A DNA stretch of 64,000 nt from Verrucomicrobiales bacterium (GTDB lineage: Bacteria; Verrucomicrobiota; Verrucomicrobiia; Limisphaerales; CANJXF01), in assembly GCA_947478865.1 (NCBI GenBank), contig CANJXF010000004.1:1-64000 (forward strand), in the 5' to 3' direction. Both the position numbers and the translations under genes were made by a program. Of the stretch, positions 44,805-53,279 are shown piece after piece; position 1 is the stretch's first letter; every line of letters starts with the position of its first letter. The notes beneath the pieces were generated by a model that worked only from the letters and a program-made list of their open reading frames with translations, was not told the origin of the DNA and did not search any database.

Positions 44805-46208
44805 TCAAGCAACCACTTCCACGATGGCTTCGGTCCCGCTGTGCCCGATGATTCGGACCCGTTGACCTTTCGCTACCAGGTCCCCTTGCGAAATCACATC
44901 GAGAATCTCGTCGCCGAATTGCGCTTTGCCTCCGGGGCGCAACGCTGAAATCGCCACACCCACCCGTCCTTCGTGCAGAATCCGTTTTTGCATCTGTTGC
45001 AGGTCGGATTGAACCCCGCTGGCCGATTGCGAAACCAGCGCGCCGTAGAAAGACGTTTTTGGAAAAAATCGCATGATCAAAATCGCGATGATGGCCGAGG
45101 CGACTAAAGAAATCCCCACTTCTTGCAATGGAACTTTTAATTGCGGCAGCGTTGGAATTTTGGGTGCGCCCGGATAGATGTCCACCATCGCCATGACAAG
45201 GGAAACCAGAATCAGCATGGCGCCGATCAATCCCGGAATCATCGTGCCCGGAAAAATGAAAATCTCCGTGGCAACGAGCGCAAGCCCGATGACGAAAACG
45301 GCCACCCATTCCACGCCAGACAGTCCCGCGACATAGCCACCGAGAAAATAAATTGCGAACGCTGTGATACCCACAATTCCCGGCAGGCCGAATCCCGGAG
45401 TCTTGAATTCAATGTAACAACCGATCACCCCGATGATCAGCAGAATTGGACTGATCGCGTTGATCCACGTGGCGACCGTCTCTGCGCCAGTGGGCTCGAC
45501 TTTTGTGACGCTAGCCTGGTTGAGATTCAATGCTTTCAGCAACTCATCAAGGCTTTCCACTGTTCCGCTGGAAAGCAATGGCTTGGGTGGCGCGCCGTAT
45601 TCCTCTTTGGCTTCCTGATCCGTCAGGGTGAGAATCTGGCCCTTTTCGTTGAGAACTTTGCCGTCAATTTTAAGCTCCTTCGTTTTCTTCACCATCGCAT
45701 CGGCCACCTCGACGTTGTGCCCGTTTTTTTGCGCATTGGCGCGGACGAGCGCGCTGATTGCGGAACTCATCTTCGCCTCGACCGTGTCTGGCATTGATTC
45801 GATTCCGCCACCCCCAGGCGAAAGCATCACCGGAGCCGCTGCGCCGATGACGCTCTGAGGCGCCATATAAATTTTCTGCGTGGCAAATGAAATAAATGCG
45901 CCGGCCGAAAACGCCTTTCGATTCACAAACGTTACGGTCTCGCCTTTGAACTGGTTGAGAATTTCGATGATCTCCTCGGTCACATCCACACGTCCGCCAT
46001 TTGTGTCCATATCGACAATCAGAACGTCGGCATTCGCCTGCATAGCTTCCTTTACTCCTCGACGAACGAGATAGACGAGAGGCGGCATGATGTCTTCACG
46101 AATGGGAAGCACATAAACCTTCTTCGCCCCGCTTTCATCTGCAGACGACGAGTTGGAGCCAGGAATCAACCCTAGAATGGAAAAAAAAAGGACCCGCCAA
46201 AATTTCAT
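44805..46208 (-). CDS. NfeD-family membrane serine protease (ClpP-like plus NfeD domain)
   Basis: Start at 46208 gives signal peptide MKFWRVLFFSILGLIPGSNS. The periplasmic ClpP-like domain shows DVLIVDMDTNGGRVD, the serine region KAFSAGAFISFATQKIYM, and IGAAAPVMLSPGGG. Four to five membrane helices follow (ISPILLIIGVIGCYIEF to LILVSLVMAMVDIYPG). The C-terminal OB-fold NfeD domain ends GQRVRIIGHSGTEAIVEVV. Full-length members partner with SPFH/stomatin proteins, cleave their C-terminal tails and take part in membrane quality control. No stomatin gene lies beside it here. It is first in the run NfeD, DUF1080, YggS. Confidence 0.92.
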   Translation of the reverse strand: MKFWRVLFFSILGLIPGSNSSSADESGAKKVYVLPIREDIMPPLVYLVRRGVKEAMQANADVLIVDMDTNGGRVDVTEEIIEILNQFKGETVTFVNRKAFSAGAFISFATQKIYMAPQSVIGAAAPVMLSPGGGGIESMPDTVEAKMSSAISALVRANAQKNGHNVEVADAMVKKTKELKIDGKVLNEKGQILTLTDQEAKEEYGAPPKPLLSSGTVESLDELLKALNLNQASVTKVEPTGAETVATWINAISPILLIIGVIGCYIEFKTPGFGLPGIVGITAFAIYFLGGYVAGLSGVEWVAVFVIGLALVATEIFIFPGTMIPGLIGAMLILVSLVMAMVDIYPGAPKIPTLPQLKVPLQEVGISLVASAIIAILIMRFFPKTSFYGALVSQSASGVQSDLQQMQKRILHEGRVGVAISALRPGGKAQFGDEILDVISQGDLVAKGQRVRIIGHSGTEAIVEVVA

Positions 46209-46344
46209 AAAAAAACCGTAGGGCATTTACCAGGCGCAATCAAGGGGCCAGAAAACATCCAATAGAGATGCGTTGCGGTTGCTGTTTAACTTTTGAGATC
46301 TCGCAGAGAAAACCTCCATCGAGCATCAGCGAATGACGTTGGGA

Positions 46345-47091
46345 TCAGTCCTTCGGCAAGTCAAATTCGAGCACTGTTTCTGATTCTGTTTGAGGCGAAC
46401 TGATTTTCATTTTCTTCAACTGCCAGCGCCCGTTGACTTTTTTGAAACTGCTCCCCGCCAGCGAAAATTCTTTTACTATTTTCTTATTCCGATCATACGC
46501 TTCCGCGATGAGCAGCCCGCCGCTCTCCTTTTCAATCCAGGACTTCACCCGCACAACCAATGGCGCCTCGGGATTGATGCTCTCCAAAACATAGCAAGGC
46601 TGGCCGATGCGCATTTCGCCGGGAAGCTTTCGCTGGATTGGCCAACGCAAAAATTCGAACCCCAGCTCTGTCAGCCAGAAATCGGACCCGGCAAAGGGAA
46701 TGTTCGCATCGCTGGAAACGAGCGGTTTTGGATCCGGCAAAATGCCGCCCGGACTCGGCGCGCAGGAATATAAATATTTGTTCGGCTGATTGACCGAGCG
46801 GATCACGATCAACTTTTCCGCGCCGCAGCTCGCCGTCGGACGCGTTTCGTAAATCACCTGCCAGGAATTCCCATTGGTGACAACCCTGCATAAAACCGGA
46901 ATGTCCGCCCGCCGTTTTGATGCTCGAATCTTCAGCACGCCGGTTATTTCCGTGCTTTCCTCGGGCTGCATCGAGCGCAATTGCTCGGCAAGCGCATCGC
47001 CTGTTTCCGGCTCGGATTGAGTTGCCTGAGCGAACGCCCAGTTCGCACTGAAGACTACTACGAGGATGAAAACGAATCGGCGAAACATCAT
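46345..47091 (-). CDS. Periplasmic LolA-like outer-membrane lipoprotein-sorting protein
   Basis: A 248-residue exported protein (MMFRRFVFILVVVFSANWAFA signal). The mature part has the half-barrel LolA/LppX-like pattern of the outer-membrane lipoprotein-sorting family: ITGVLKIRASKRRADIP, NSWQVIYETRP, KLPGEMRIGQPCYVLESI, VRVKSWIEKESGGLLIAEAYDR and a closing strand. Such proteins bind acyl chains; cargo is unknown. Its start overlaps the stop of lon by four bases (ATGA), so it is translated with the protease. This suggests an envelope-stress link, which is inference. Confidence 0.82.
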   Translation of the reverse strand: MMFRRFVFILVVVFSANWAFAQATQSEPETGDALAEQLRSMQPEESTEITGVLKIRASKRRADIPVLCRVVTNGNSWQVIYETRPTASCGAEKLIVIRSVNQPNKYLYSCAPSPGGILPDPKPLVSSDANIPFAGSDFWLTELGFEFLRWPIQRKLPGEMRIGQPCYVLESINPEAPLVVRVKSWIEKESGGLLIAEAYDRNKKIVKEFSLAGSSFKKVNGRWQLKKMKISSPQTESETVLEFDLPKD

Positions 47092-49484
47092 GCTGGGCGC
47101 AAGGCTAACGGAATTAACTGCGAAATCGTGCGCACAAAATGCACTTTCATTTTACTGCGCACTTCAGCCGGAACTTCCAGCCAGTCATTTTTATTTTGTT
47201 CCGGCAAAATGACTTGCTTCAGGCCGGAGCGCGATGCTGCCAAAACTTTTTCTTTGATTCCACCCACGCGCAAAACGCGGCCGCGCAAACTGATCTCGCC
47301 GGTCATTGCCAGATCTGAACGCACCATGCGATGCATCATCAGGCTCGCCAGCGCGGCGACGATGGTCACGCCCGCGCTCGGCCCGTCTTTTGGCGTGGCG
47401 CCAGCGGGAACATGCACGTGAATGTCCTGAGTCGAAAAGTCGCTCATGTTGATCTTTAAATTGTCGGCCTGGCTGCGGAGAAAACTTAAAGCGGTTTGCG
47501 CGCTTTCCTTCATTACTTCGCCAAGCGAACCGGTCAAAATCAAACTGCCTTTGCCGGGCATCCGCGTGGCTTCGATGAACAAAATTTCGCCGCCGACCGG
47601 GGTCCAGGCCAACCCAATGGCGATTCCATATTCGGTGATGCGCTCGGCTTCTTCCGAAATAAACTTCGCCGGCCCAAGGTAATCCGGCAGTTGCTTGGGC
47701 CAGATGATCAACGGTTCCGTTGGATTTTTTTGGGAAACAATTTTGCGAGCGGCTTTGCGGGTAAGCGACGCGATCTCGCGGTCAAGTTGGCGCACTCCGG
47801 CTTCACGCGTGTAATCCTGAACAACGTGACGCAACGTGGCGTCGGGAAAGCGCACCAATTTTTTCTTCAGACCGTGTTCTTCCAATTGCCGGGGAACGAG
47901 GTGACGCCGGGCAATTTGCACTTTTTCAGCCGCGGTGTAACTAGGTAGCTCGATCACTTCGAGACGGTCGCGCAACGCGGGATGAATTGGATCGAGCCAG
48001 TTCGCCGTCGTGATGAAGAGCACCCGGGAAAGGTCAAACGGCAAATCAAGATAATGATCGGTGAAGGTGCTGTTCTGAGCCGGGTCCAGAACTTCCAGCA
48101 ACGCGGACGCGGGATCGCCGCGAAAGTCAGAACCAACCTTGTCAATTTCATCGAGCAGCAAAACGGGATTGCGGCTTTCCACGCGACGCAACGTTTGAAT
48201 GATTCTGCCGGGCAACGCGCCGACGTAAGTGCGTCGATGCCCGCGAATCTCCGCTTCGTCCCGCATCCCTCCGAGCGAAATCCGCGCAAATTTACGCCCC
48301 AGCGCGTCGGCCACGCTCTTGCCGAGCGAGGTTTTTCCGACGCCGGGCGGACCGACCAAACAAAGGATGGGCCCCTTGAGCTGCTGCTTGAGTTTGATGA
48401 CGGCAAGAAATTCGAGCAGCCGATCTTTGATTTTGCTGAGGCCAAAATGTTGCTCGTCGAGAATGCGCGCGGCTGCGGCAAGGTCGAGCTTGTCCTCAGT
48501 CGATTTTGACCAGGGCAAATTGATCAGCCAATCAAGATAGTTGCGCGTCATCGTGTATTCGGCGACGGCGGGCGACATCTGCTGAAGGCGTTCCAATTCT
48601 TTGAGCGCTACGGCTTTGACCTCCTCTGGAAGCTGGTTGCGATCGATCTGTTCCCGCAGGGAAACGGCTTCCGTGCTGGCGGCGTCACTCTCGCCCAGTT
48701 CACGCTGGATCGCGCGAATTTGTTCGCGCAAAAAGAAATCGCGCTGGCTTTTGGACATGGAGCTGACGACTTCGTTTTGAATCTTCGAACCCAGCGTCAG
48801 GACTTCCAGCTCGCGGCTTAGCAGGGGCAAAAGTTTCGTCAAACGCTCCTTAATTGAGGGCGTCTCGAGCAAATGCTGGCGTTCTTCGAGGCTGAGATTG
48901 AGGTTCCCCGCAATCAAATCAGCGAGTTTGCCAGGCTCTTCGGTGTTGAGCGCCGCGACTTTGACTTGCTCTGAAAGCGCGGGTGAAAGTTTGATGATTT
49001 CCTGGAATTGTCGCTCGGCATTGCGGCTGAGGGCGGTGATCTCCAGAGAGTTCTCAGCGACATCTTTGATTTTTTCGATTTTCGCAACGAGATACGGGTT
49101 GTTCGACGTGTATTCTGCCACGCGAAAACGGCGCAATCCCTCGACCAACACGCGGACGGTGTTGTCAGGGAATTTCAGCATCTTCAACACGCGCGCCGCG
49201 CAACCATGCGTCCACAAATCTTCCGGAACAGGGTTTTCGACATCCGGGTTGCGCTGCAAAATCAGTCCAAGAAAACGGTCGCCTGCCACCACGTCATCGA
49301 TCAAACGAATGCTTTGGTTGGTTTCGACGAGAAGTGGGGAAACCATTCCCGGGAAAATCACGATGTCAGAAAGGCCGAGGATTGGCAGATTTTCGGGAAG
49401 ACTTTTCGACCAGACTTTCGTGCCCGTGGCATCACCGGTTCCGGGAGAACCGAGAATATCGATAAATTGCGTATCGGGCGTCAT
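47088..49484 (-). CDS. lon: ATP-dependent protease Lon
   Basis: A full-length 798-residue Lon. It has the N-terminal substrate domain (LPILGLSDIVIFPGMVSPLLV), a central coiled coil, and an AAA+ module with Walker A GPPGVGKT at 378-385 and Walker B VLLLDEIDKV. The serine-lysine protease domain has catalytic Ser703 in KDGPSAG and Lys746 in GGIKEKV, spaced 43 residues as in E. coli Lon. It degrades misfolded and specific regulatory proteins in the cytoplasm. It is preceded by the Hsp20 gene (51 bp) on the same strand and overlaps the LolA-like gene, forming a likely stress-protein operon. Confidence 0.98.
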   Translation of the reverse strand: MTPDTQFIDILGSPGTGDATGTKVWSKSLPENLPILGLSDIVIFPGMVSPLLVETNQSIRLIDDVVAGDRFLGLILQRNPDVENPVPEDLWTHGCAARVLKMLKFPDNTVRVLVEGLRRFRVAEYTSNNPYLVAKIEKIKDVAENSLEITALSRNAERQFQEIIKLSPALSEQVKVAALNTEEPGKLADLIAGNLNLSLEERQHLLETPSIKERLTKLLPLLSRELEVLTLGSKIQNEVVSSMSKSQRDFFLREQIRAIQRELGESDAASTEAVSLREQIDRNQLPEEVKAVALKELERLQQMSPAVAEYTMTRNYLDWLINLPWSKSTEDKLDLAAAARILDEQHFGLSKIKDRLLEFLAVIKLKQQLKGPILCLVGPPGVGKTSLGKSVADALGRKFARISLGGMRDEAEIRGHRRTYVGALPGRIIQTLRRVESRNPVLLLDEIDKVGSDFRGDPASALLEVLDPAQNSTFTDHYLDLPFDLSRVLFITTANWLDPIHPALRDRLEVIELPSYTAAEKVQIARRHLVPRQLEEHGLKKKLVRFPDATLRHVVQDYTREAGVRQLDREIASLTRKAARKIVSQKNPTEPLIIWPKQLPDYLGPAKFISEEAERITEYGIAIGLAWTPVGGEILFIEATRMPGKGSLILTGSLGEVMKESAQTALSFLRSQADNLKINMSDFSTQDIHVHVPAGATPKDGPSAGVTIVAALASLMMHRMVRSDLAMTGEISLRGRVLRVGGIKEKVLAASRSGLKQVILPEQNKNDWLEVPAEVRSKMKVHFVRTISQLIPLALRPA

Positions 49485-49535
49485 AGTTCCATTCCACCAT
49501 TAGATGCCTGAGCTCCTGAAAAGTTCAGAAGAAGA

Positions 49536-49949
49536 TTATGCGCCCGAGATCGTGACCGATAATTTCTTGGCCGTCGCGTCGCTAGCCATCGGCACGTCGA
49601 TTCGCAAAAATCCATTTTGATAAGCGGCCCTCGCCTGACTCAAATCATAACCCGGGGGCAGTTCAATCACATTTTCAAAAGCACCGTAGTTGATCTCCAT
49701 CACCAAGAATTTACATTTCGGCGAGCGGCAGCCATCCGGGCGCTGCCCGCTAATTTTCAGCCGGTTTTCCTCTATGGTCAGCTCGAGATCTTCCCGGCGC
49801 ATGCCAGCCAGTTCCACTTTGATGACCAAACCACCTTCCATGGCGTAAACATCGGTGTTGGGGACCCAATGAGCTTCAGTTTCTCTGCTGCTGGACGTCT
49901 GCAAACGTTTTGAAAAATGCAAGGTGGAACTAACTTTGCACATGGCCAT
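49536..49949 (-). CDS. Hsp20 / alpha-crystallin small heat-shock protein
   Basis: A 137-residue small heat-shock protein. The alpha-crystallin domain runs from TDVYAMEGGLVIKVELAGMR through LELTIEENRLKISGQRP to the GFLRIDVP beta9 strand, with a short C-terminal tail containing KLSVTI in place of IxI. These ATP-independent chaperones hold unfolding proteins, which can then go to the Lon protease encoded just downstream. Start at 49949; a second ATG lies two codons further in at 49943, and the nearby promoter-like match leaves a very short leader. Confidence 0.93.
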   Translation of the reverse strand: MAMCKVSSTLHFSKRLQTSSSRETEAHWVPNTDVYAMEGGLVIKVELAGMRREDLELTIEENRLKISGQRPDGCRSPKCKFLVMEINYGAFENVIELPPGYDLSQARAAYQNGFLRIDVPMASDATAKKLSVTISGA

Positions 49950-49955
49950 ATCGCG

Positions 49956-49984
49956 ACAATATCTTAGAGGTTAAAGGTTTTCAA
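49956..49984 (-). promoter_or_regulatory. Candidate sigma-70-type promoter before hsp20-lon
   Basis: On the minus strand TTGAAA (49979-49984) and TATTGT (49956-49961) are separated by 17 bases, close to housekeeping consensus. The -10 box ends only 6 bases before the first ATG, so if real the message would be almost leaderless or start at the second ATG. No CIRCE inverted repeat was seen. The match could be chance. Confidence 0.3.
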
Positions 49985-49986
49985 TA

Positions 49987-50193
49987 TTACTTCATTTTCA
50001 TGATGATCTGCCCGCGCTCACCTTTGCGCGCATGAAAAATGATGGAACTTCTCGGGGAGGAGCCTTCGGGACTGGCACAACCGCAGTGCGTGTCCCGCTT
50101 GAAATCAAATTTCTTCCGCCGGAATTTATTCCACGCAAACAACACGACCGTTGCGGCCACGATGCTCAGCGCTGTAAAATCCTGCCAGTCCAT
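49987..50193 (-). CDS. Small one-helix membrane protein with CGC motif
   Basis: A 68-residue protein with one N-terminal membrane helix (FTALSIVAATVVLFAWNKF), a basic RRKKFDFKRD stretch, then HCGCASPEG. The arrangement helix-basic-CxC resembles the small FeoB-associated cysteine-rich membrane proteins, though no feoB is near and the motif is short. It lies 37 bp upstream of the Hsp20 gene on the same strand and could be the first gene of that run. Confidence 0.6.
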   Translation of the reverse strand: MDWQDFTALSIVAATVVLFAWNKFRRKKFDFKRDTHCGCASPEGSSPRSSIIFHARKGERGQIIMKMK

Positions 50194-50304
50194 GGGGCCA
50201 ACATACTCGCAATGATTTAGGGCGCAACCGGATGTTTTTACACAGGCATTCGCGGCCGGTTAATTGAGTTCGACTTTGTGCGCCCGCCCACCAGAATCGG
50301 AATC

Positions 50305-50730
50305 ATGTCTGGAGCCATTTTTCGACACACCCATCGCGTGGTTTACGCGGATTGCACTGATGGGAATCACATTTACTACGCGCGCTATCTGGATTTGCTC
50401 GAAGCGGCGCGCGGCGAATTGTTCCGCTCGCTACAGGTCCCGTTTTTAAAATTGCAGAGCGCAGGAATGATTTTCCCTGTGATCGAATGCCGCCTCCGCT
50501 ACAAATCGCCGGCGCGCTACGATGACCTGCTCTCGATCGAACTTTGGCTGACGAAAGCGCAAGGCGTCCGGATGAATTTTTCGTATCGCGTGCTGAACCA
50601 GCGCGGCACATTGCTGCTGGAAGGCGAAACGCTTCACGTCGGCACTGACCTGGAGGAAAAGCTGAAACGCCTGCCCAAAGAACTAATCGAACGGCTGCAG
50701 CCCCATCTGCGCGAGAACACGAGCGAATGA
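50305..50730 (+). CDS. Acyl-CoA thioesterase, 4HBT (YbgC/FadM-like) family
   Basis: Start at 50305 (MSGAIFRHTHRVVYADCTDG) is preferred; the upstream ATG at 50278 adds nine residues without family similarity. The single hot-dog domain contains VVYADCTDGNHIYYARYLDLLEAAR, the active-site region where the catalytic Asp of the usual DTDxxG is represented by YADCTDGN. MIFPVIECRLRYKSPARYDD and MNFSYRVLN follow. The family hydrolyses acyl-CoA thioesters, with substrate range from short-chain to hydroxybenzoyl. It lies 45 bp before the cyclophilin gene. Confidence 0.85.
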   Translation: MSGAIFRHTHRVVYADCTDGNHIYYARYLDLLEAARGELFRSLQVPFLKLQSAGMIFPVIECRLRYKSPARYDDLLSIELWLTKAQGVRMNFSYRVLNQRGTLLLEGETLHVGTDLEEKLKRLPKELIERLQPHLRENTSE

Positions 50731-50775
50731 ATTGTTGCGTGACTTTGCGAAAACTTCGTGGCAAATGTCCCGAAT

Positions 50776-51453
50776 ATGAAAATGACTTTGCTATCCAGTT
50801 TGTTGGCGCTCGGCTTGAGCCTGACCGCAAACCCAACTTTTGCCCAAACAGCATCTAAAACGGATACGGCCAAATCAGCCGATGACAAATCTGCAAAAAC
50901 TCAATCGGGAAAAACCGAAACCAAAGAAGGAAACAAAACAGTGAATAACGAAGCAAATGAAGTAGCCGTGATCAAAACCACGGAAGGCGAAATGGTCGTC
51001 GAGTTCTGGCCCGACGTCGCGCCCGAGACGGTCAAGAATTTCAAAAAACTCGCCAAAGAAGGATTCTATGACGGCACCGCGTTCCATCGCGTCATCAAAG
51101 GATTCATGATTCAAGGAGGCGATCCGTTGACCAAGGATGCGAAAAATGAAGCGCGCTGGGGCACGGGCGATCCAGGCTACAAAATCAAAGCCGAATTCAA
51201 CGAACGCTCCCACAAACGCGGCGTGCTCTCGATGGCTCGCTCCAACGATCCAAATTCCGCTGGCAGTCAGTTTTTCATTTGCCATGGCGACCCGAGTTTT
51301 CTCGACCGCCAATACACGACCTTTGGCAAACTGATCAAAGGCGATGATGTGCTGGAAAAGATCGCGACCACCAAAACGCATCCTCCCGATCGCCCGGACA
51401 CACGGATGGGCGTGGAGAGCGTCAAAATCGTTTCTCGCGACTCGATCAAATAG
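50776..51453 (+). CDS. Secreted cyclophilin-type peptidyl-prolyl isomerase
   Basis: Start at 50776 gives signal peptide MKMTLLSSLLALGLSLTANP with cleavage at TFAQT. A 45-residue Lys/Thr/Asp-rich linker precedes the cyclophilin domain. Active-site features are present: FYDGTAFHRVIKGFMIQGGDP with the catalytic Arg, and SQFFICHGDPSFLDRQYTTFGK. In the family it speeds proline isomerisation during folding in the periplasm. The linker is much longer than in the minimal enzyme and may span from membrane to peptidoglycan. A strong intrinsic terminator follows the stop. Confidence 0.95.
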   Translation: MKMTLLSSLLALGLSLTANPTFAQTASKTDTAKSADDKSAKTQSGKTETKEGNKTVNNEANEVAVIKTTEGEMVVEFWPDVAPETVKNFKKLAKEGFYDGTAFHRVIKGFMIQGGDPLTKDAKNEARWGTGDPGYKIKAEFNERSHKRGVLSMARSNDPNSAGSQFFICHGDPSFLDRQYTTFGKLIKGDDVLEKIATTKTHPPDRPDTRMGVESVKIVSRDSIK

Positions 51454-51464
51454 ATCTTTGTATC

Positions 51465-51494
51465 AACGCGAACTGATTCATTTCAGTTCGCGTT
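51465..51494 (+). terminator. Strong rho-independent terminator after the cyclophilin gene
   Basis: AACGCGAACTGA (51465-51476) and TCAGTTCGCGTT (51483-51494) form a perfect 12-bp stem with a 6-nt loop, followed by TTTTCTTTTC. The next start codon is at 51505, only 10 nt after the stem. Confidence 0.92.
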
Positions 51495-51504
51495 TTTTCT
51501 TTTC

Positions 51505-51705
51505 ATGAAACCCGCCGAACTTGCTCTGGTTCTTGTCGCGCTGGGTTGCCCTAGAGAAAAATCCCCAGAAATGGCCTCGCAACTCGACAAGCGCGCGCAA
51601 CAATTGGCTGAGCAAAAGAACAAGAGCTACGAAGAGGCGCTGGCTCATCTGCTCAACTTGATGAAACAAGGGTGGGCGGCTCAGGAAAAAGGATTTCCGG
51701 AATGA
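51505..51705 (+). CDS. Small helical protein upstream of the Nudix gene
   Basis: A 66-residue mainly helical soluble protein (MASQLDKRAQQLAEQKNKSY, EEALAHLLNLMKQGWA). I do not recognise a family. It starts 10 nt after a strong terminator stem and has no Shine-Dalgarno, so how it is expressed is unclear. Its stop overlaps the Nudix start by four bases (ATGA), which supports a real, coupled gene. Confidence 0.6.
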   Translation: MKPAELALVLVALGCPREKSPEMASQLDKRAQQLAEQKNKSYEEALAHLLNLMKQGWAAQEKGFPE

Positions 51706-52265
51706 TTCATCCCTGGAAGAAAATTTCCACGAAAAAGCTCGGGGACTTTCGCATCTTTACGATTCGTTCCGACGCCAAAGTTTCCCCACGCACGGGCAAG
51801 GAACACGATTTTTTTGTGCTCGATTCCGTGGATTGGGTAAACGTCATCGCCATCACGCCACAAAACGAAATCGTGTTGGTTGAGCAATTCCGCCACGGCT
51901 CGGAAACCGTTGAACTGGAAATCCCAGGCGGGATCATGGATTCCACCGACGAATCTCCAATCGCAACCGGGGTGCGGGAATTGCGTGAAGAGACCGGTTA
52001 CGAGGGGGAAAACGCGGAACTGATTGGAAAAGTCTTTGCCAATCCCGCCATCATGAGCAACACCTGCTTCACGGTGCTCGTGCAAAACTGCCACCTGCGC
52101 CACAACGTCCAGTTCGATAGCGGTGAAGATTTAATCACGCGGCTGGTCCCGATCTCTCAGATTCCCGACTTGGTTTCCTCCGGCAAGATTGCCCATTCGC
52201 TTGTCGTGGTTGCCCTGTATCATTTCGAATTGTGGCGTAAGAAAAAATCGCTTCCGTCCTGCTAA
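51702..52265 (+). CDS. Nudix hydrolase, ADP-ribose-pyrophosphatase type
   Basis: Start at 51702 overlaps the previous stop (ATGA); the frame is open 30 bases further up without family similarity. The Nudix box is present in GIMDSTDESPIATGVRELRE then ETGYE. The E-x7-REL-x-EE-x-G core is intact, with six rather than five residues between the first Gly and Glu. VNVIAITPQNEIVLVEQFRHG is typical of ADP-sugar pyrophosphatases. It should hydrolyse nucleoside diphosphate linked compounds with magnesium. At 187 residues it has family length. Confidence 0.92.
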   Translation: MIHPWKKISTKKLGDFRIFTIRSDAKVSPRTGKEHDFFVLDSVDWVNVIAITPQNEIVLVEQFRHGSETVELEIPGGIMDSTDESPIATGVRELREETGYEGENAELIGKVFANPAIMSNTCFTVLVQNCHLRHNVQFDSGEDLITRLVPISQIPDLVSSGKIAHSLVVVALYHFELWRKKKSLPSC

Positions 52266-52330
52266 GCCCCATCAAGGCGCCGCAAAAAACTTCGTCGGCA
52301 AATATTCAGGCGCCGGACAATCCTCGCCCT

Positions 52331-52350
52331 TTCCCTGATTTTCCCTGATT
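52331..52350. repeat. Two tandem 10-bp units in the gap before the DUF892 gene
   Basis: TTCCCTGATT occurs twice in direct succession. The 205-bp gap between the Nudix and DUF892 genes otherwise holds a 6-bp-stem hairpin at 52397-52412 without a T run. No gene is seen there. Confidence 0.7.
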
Positions 52351-52470
52351 CGTTTCCACGCGAAAGGCGGAAGGAGAAACGAGGCTCCCTGCGGATTGAG
52401 GATTATTCCTCAGCACGGATATTTTTGCGCGTCATCGGACACAAACCACGAACCAGAAGGAAAACAGTCT

Positions 52471-53031
52471 ATGAAAATTAATACGTTACAAGACCTCTAT
52501 ATCGAAGAACTTCGCGACATCTACAACGCAGAACAACAATTGGTCAAAGCCCTCCCCAAAGTTGCCCAGGCCGCCAACTCGGACGAACTGCGCTCGGCGA
52601 TCGAAGATCATTTGGAAACGACCCGGGAACAAATCGAACGTCTCGACCAGATTTTTGAAAACATCGGCAGCTCCAGCAAAGGGAAAAAATGCAAAGCAAT
52701 GGAAGGCTTGATCGAGGAAGTCAATGAATTGCTCGAAGAAGACATTGCAGACTCGGTTCTGGATGCCGCGCTCATCGCCGCTTGCCAGCGCGTCGAACAT
52801 TACGAAATTTCCGTCTATGGAACACTCGCCACGTTCGCCAAATTGCTCGGTCGCGAAGACGATGCTGATCTGCTGGTCCAAACGTTGGATGAGGAAAAAG
52901 AAGCCGATGAAAACCTGACCGACATCGCCGAAAGCACGATCAACGTCGAGGCAAAAGAAGAAGGATCGAGCGAAGCAGAAGAGGAAGAGGAAAAAGCTTC
53001 CTCCAAGAAATCCGCAAGAGGGAGTCACTAA
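52471..53031 (+). CDS. DUF892 / YciF-like ferritin-fold stress protein
   Basis: Start at 52471 (MKINTLQDLYIEELRDIYNA) matches the family N-terminus and has AGAAGG upstream. The four-helix ferritin-like fold includes AEQQLVKALPKVAQAANS, EDHLETTREQIERLDQIFE, and AALIAACQRVEHYEISVYGT with the metal-type Glu/His positions. The C-terminal 40 residues are an acidic and lysine-rich low-complexity tail (EEEEEKASSKK). YciE/YciF proteins are induced by osmotic and other stress in enterobacteria; biochemical role is unknown. It is a single gene. Confidence 0.92.
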   Translation: MKINTLQDLYIEELRDIYNAEQQLVKALPKVAQAANSDELRSAIEDHLETTREQIERLDQIFENIGSSSKGKKCKAMEGLIEEVNELLEEDIADSVLDAALIAACQRVEHYEISVYGTLATFAKLLGREDDADLLVQTLDEEKEADENLTDIAESTINVEAKEEGSSEAEEEEEKASSKKSARGSH

Positions 53032-53279
53032 TTCTTATATTGAGGCGTTGACCGTCCGGCGATTCCCTCTCGTCCGAAAGATGGAGAGAGTCGTCCGGGC
53101 TGTTTCATCTTCCGCTTTGGCCAAAATCTCTCTCGATGCAGGCATCACAAAACAGCGTAATCGATGCTCCTTTGATTCCCCGAAAACACGGTTGCGCTAA
53201 AAGAGGCATTCCACCCAGTGATTTTCAGGGCGTCTCCCGATTATCGCGACGATTCCAGCAGCCTATCTTTAATTTGAGA

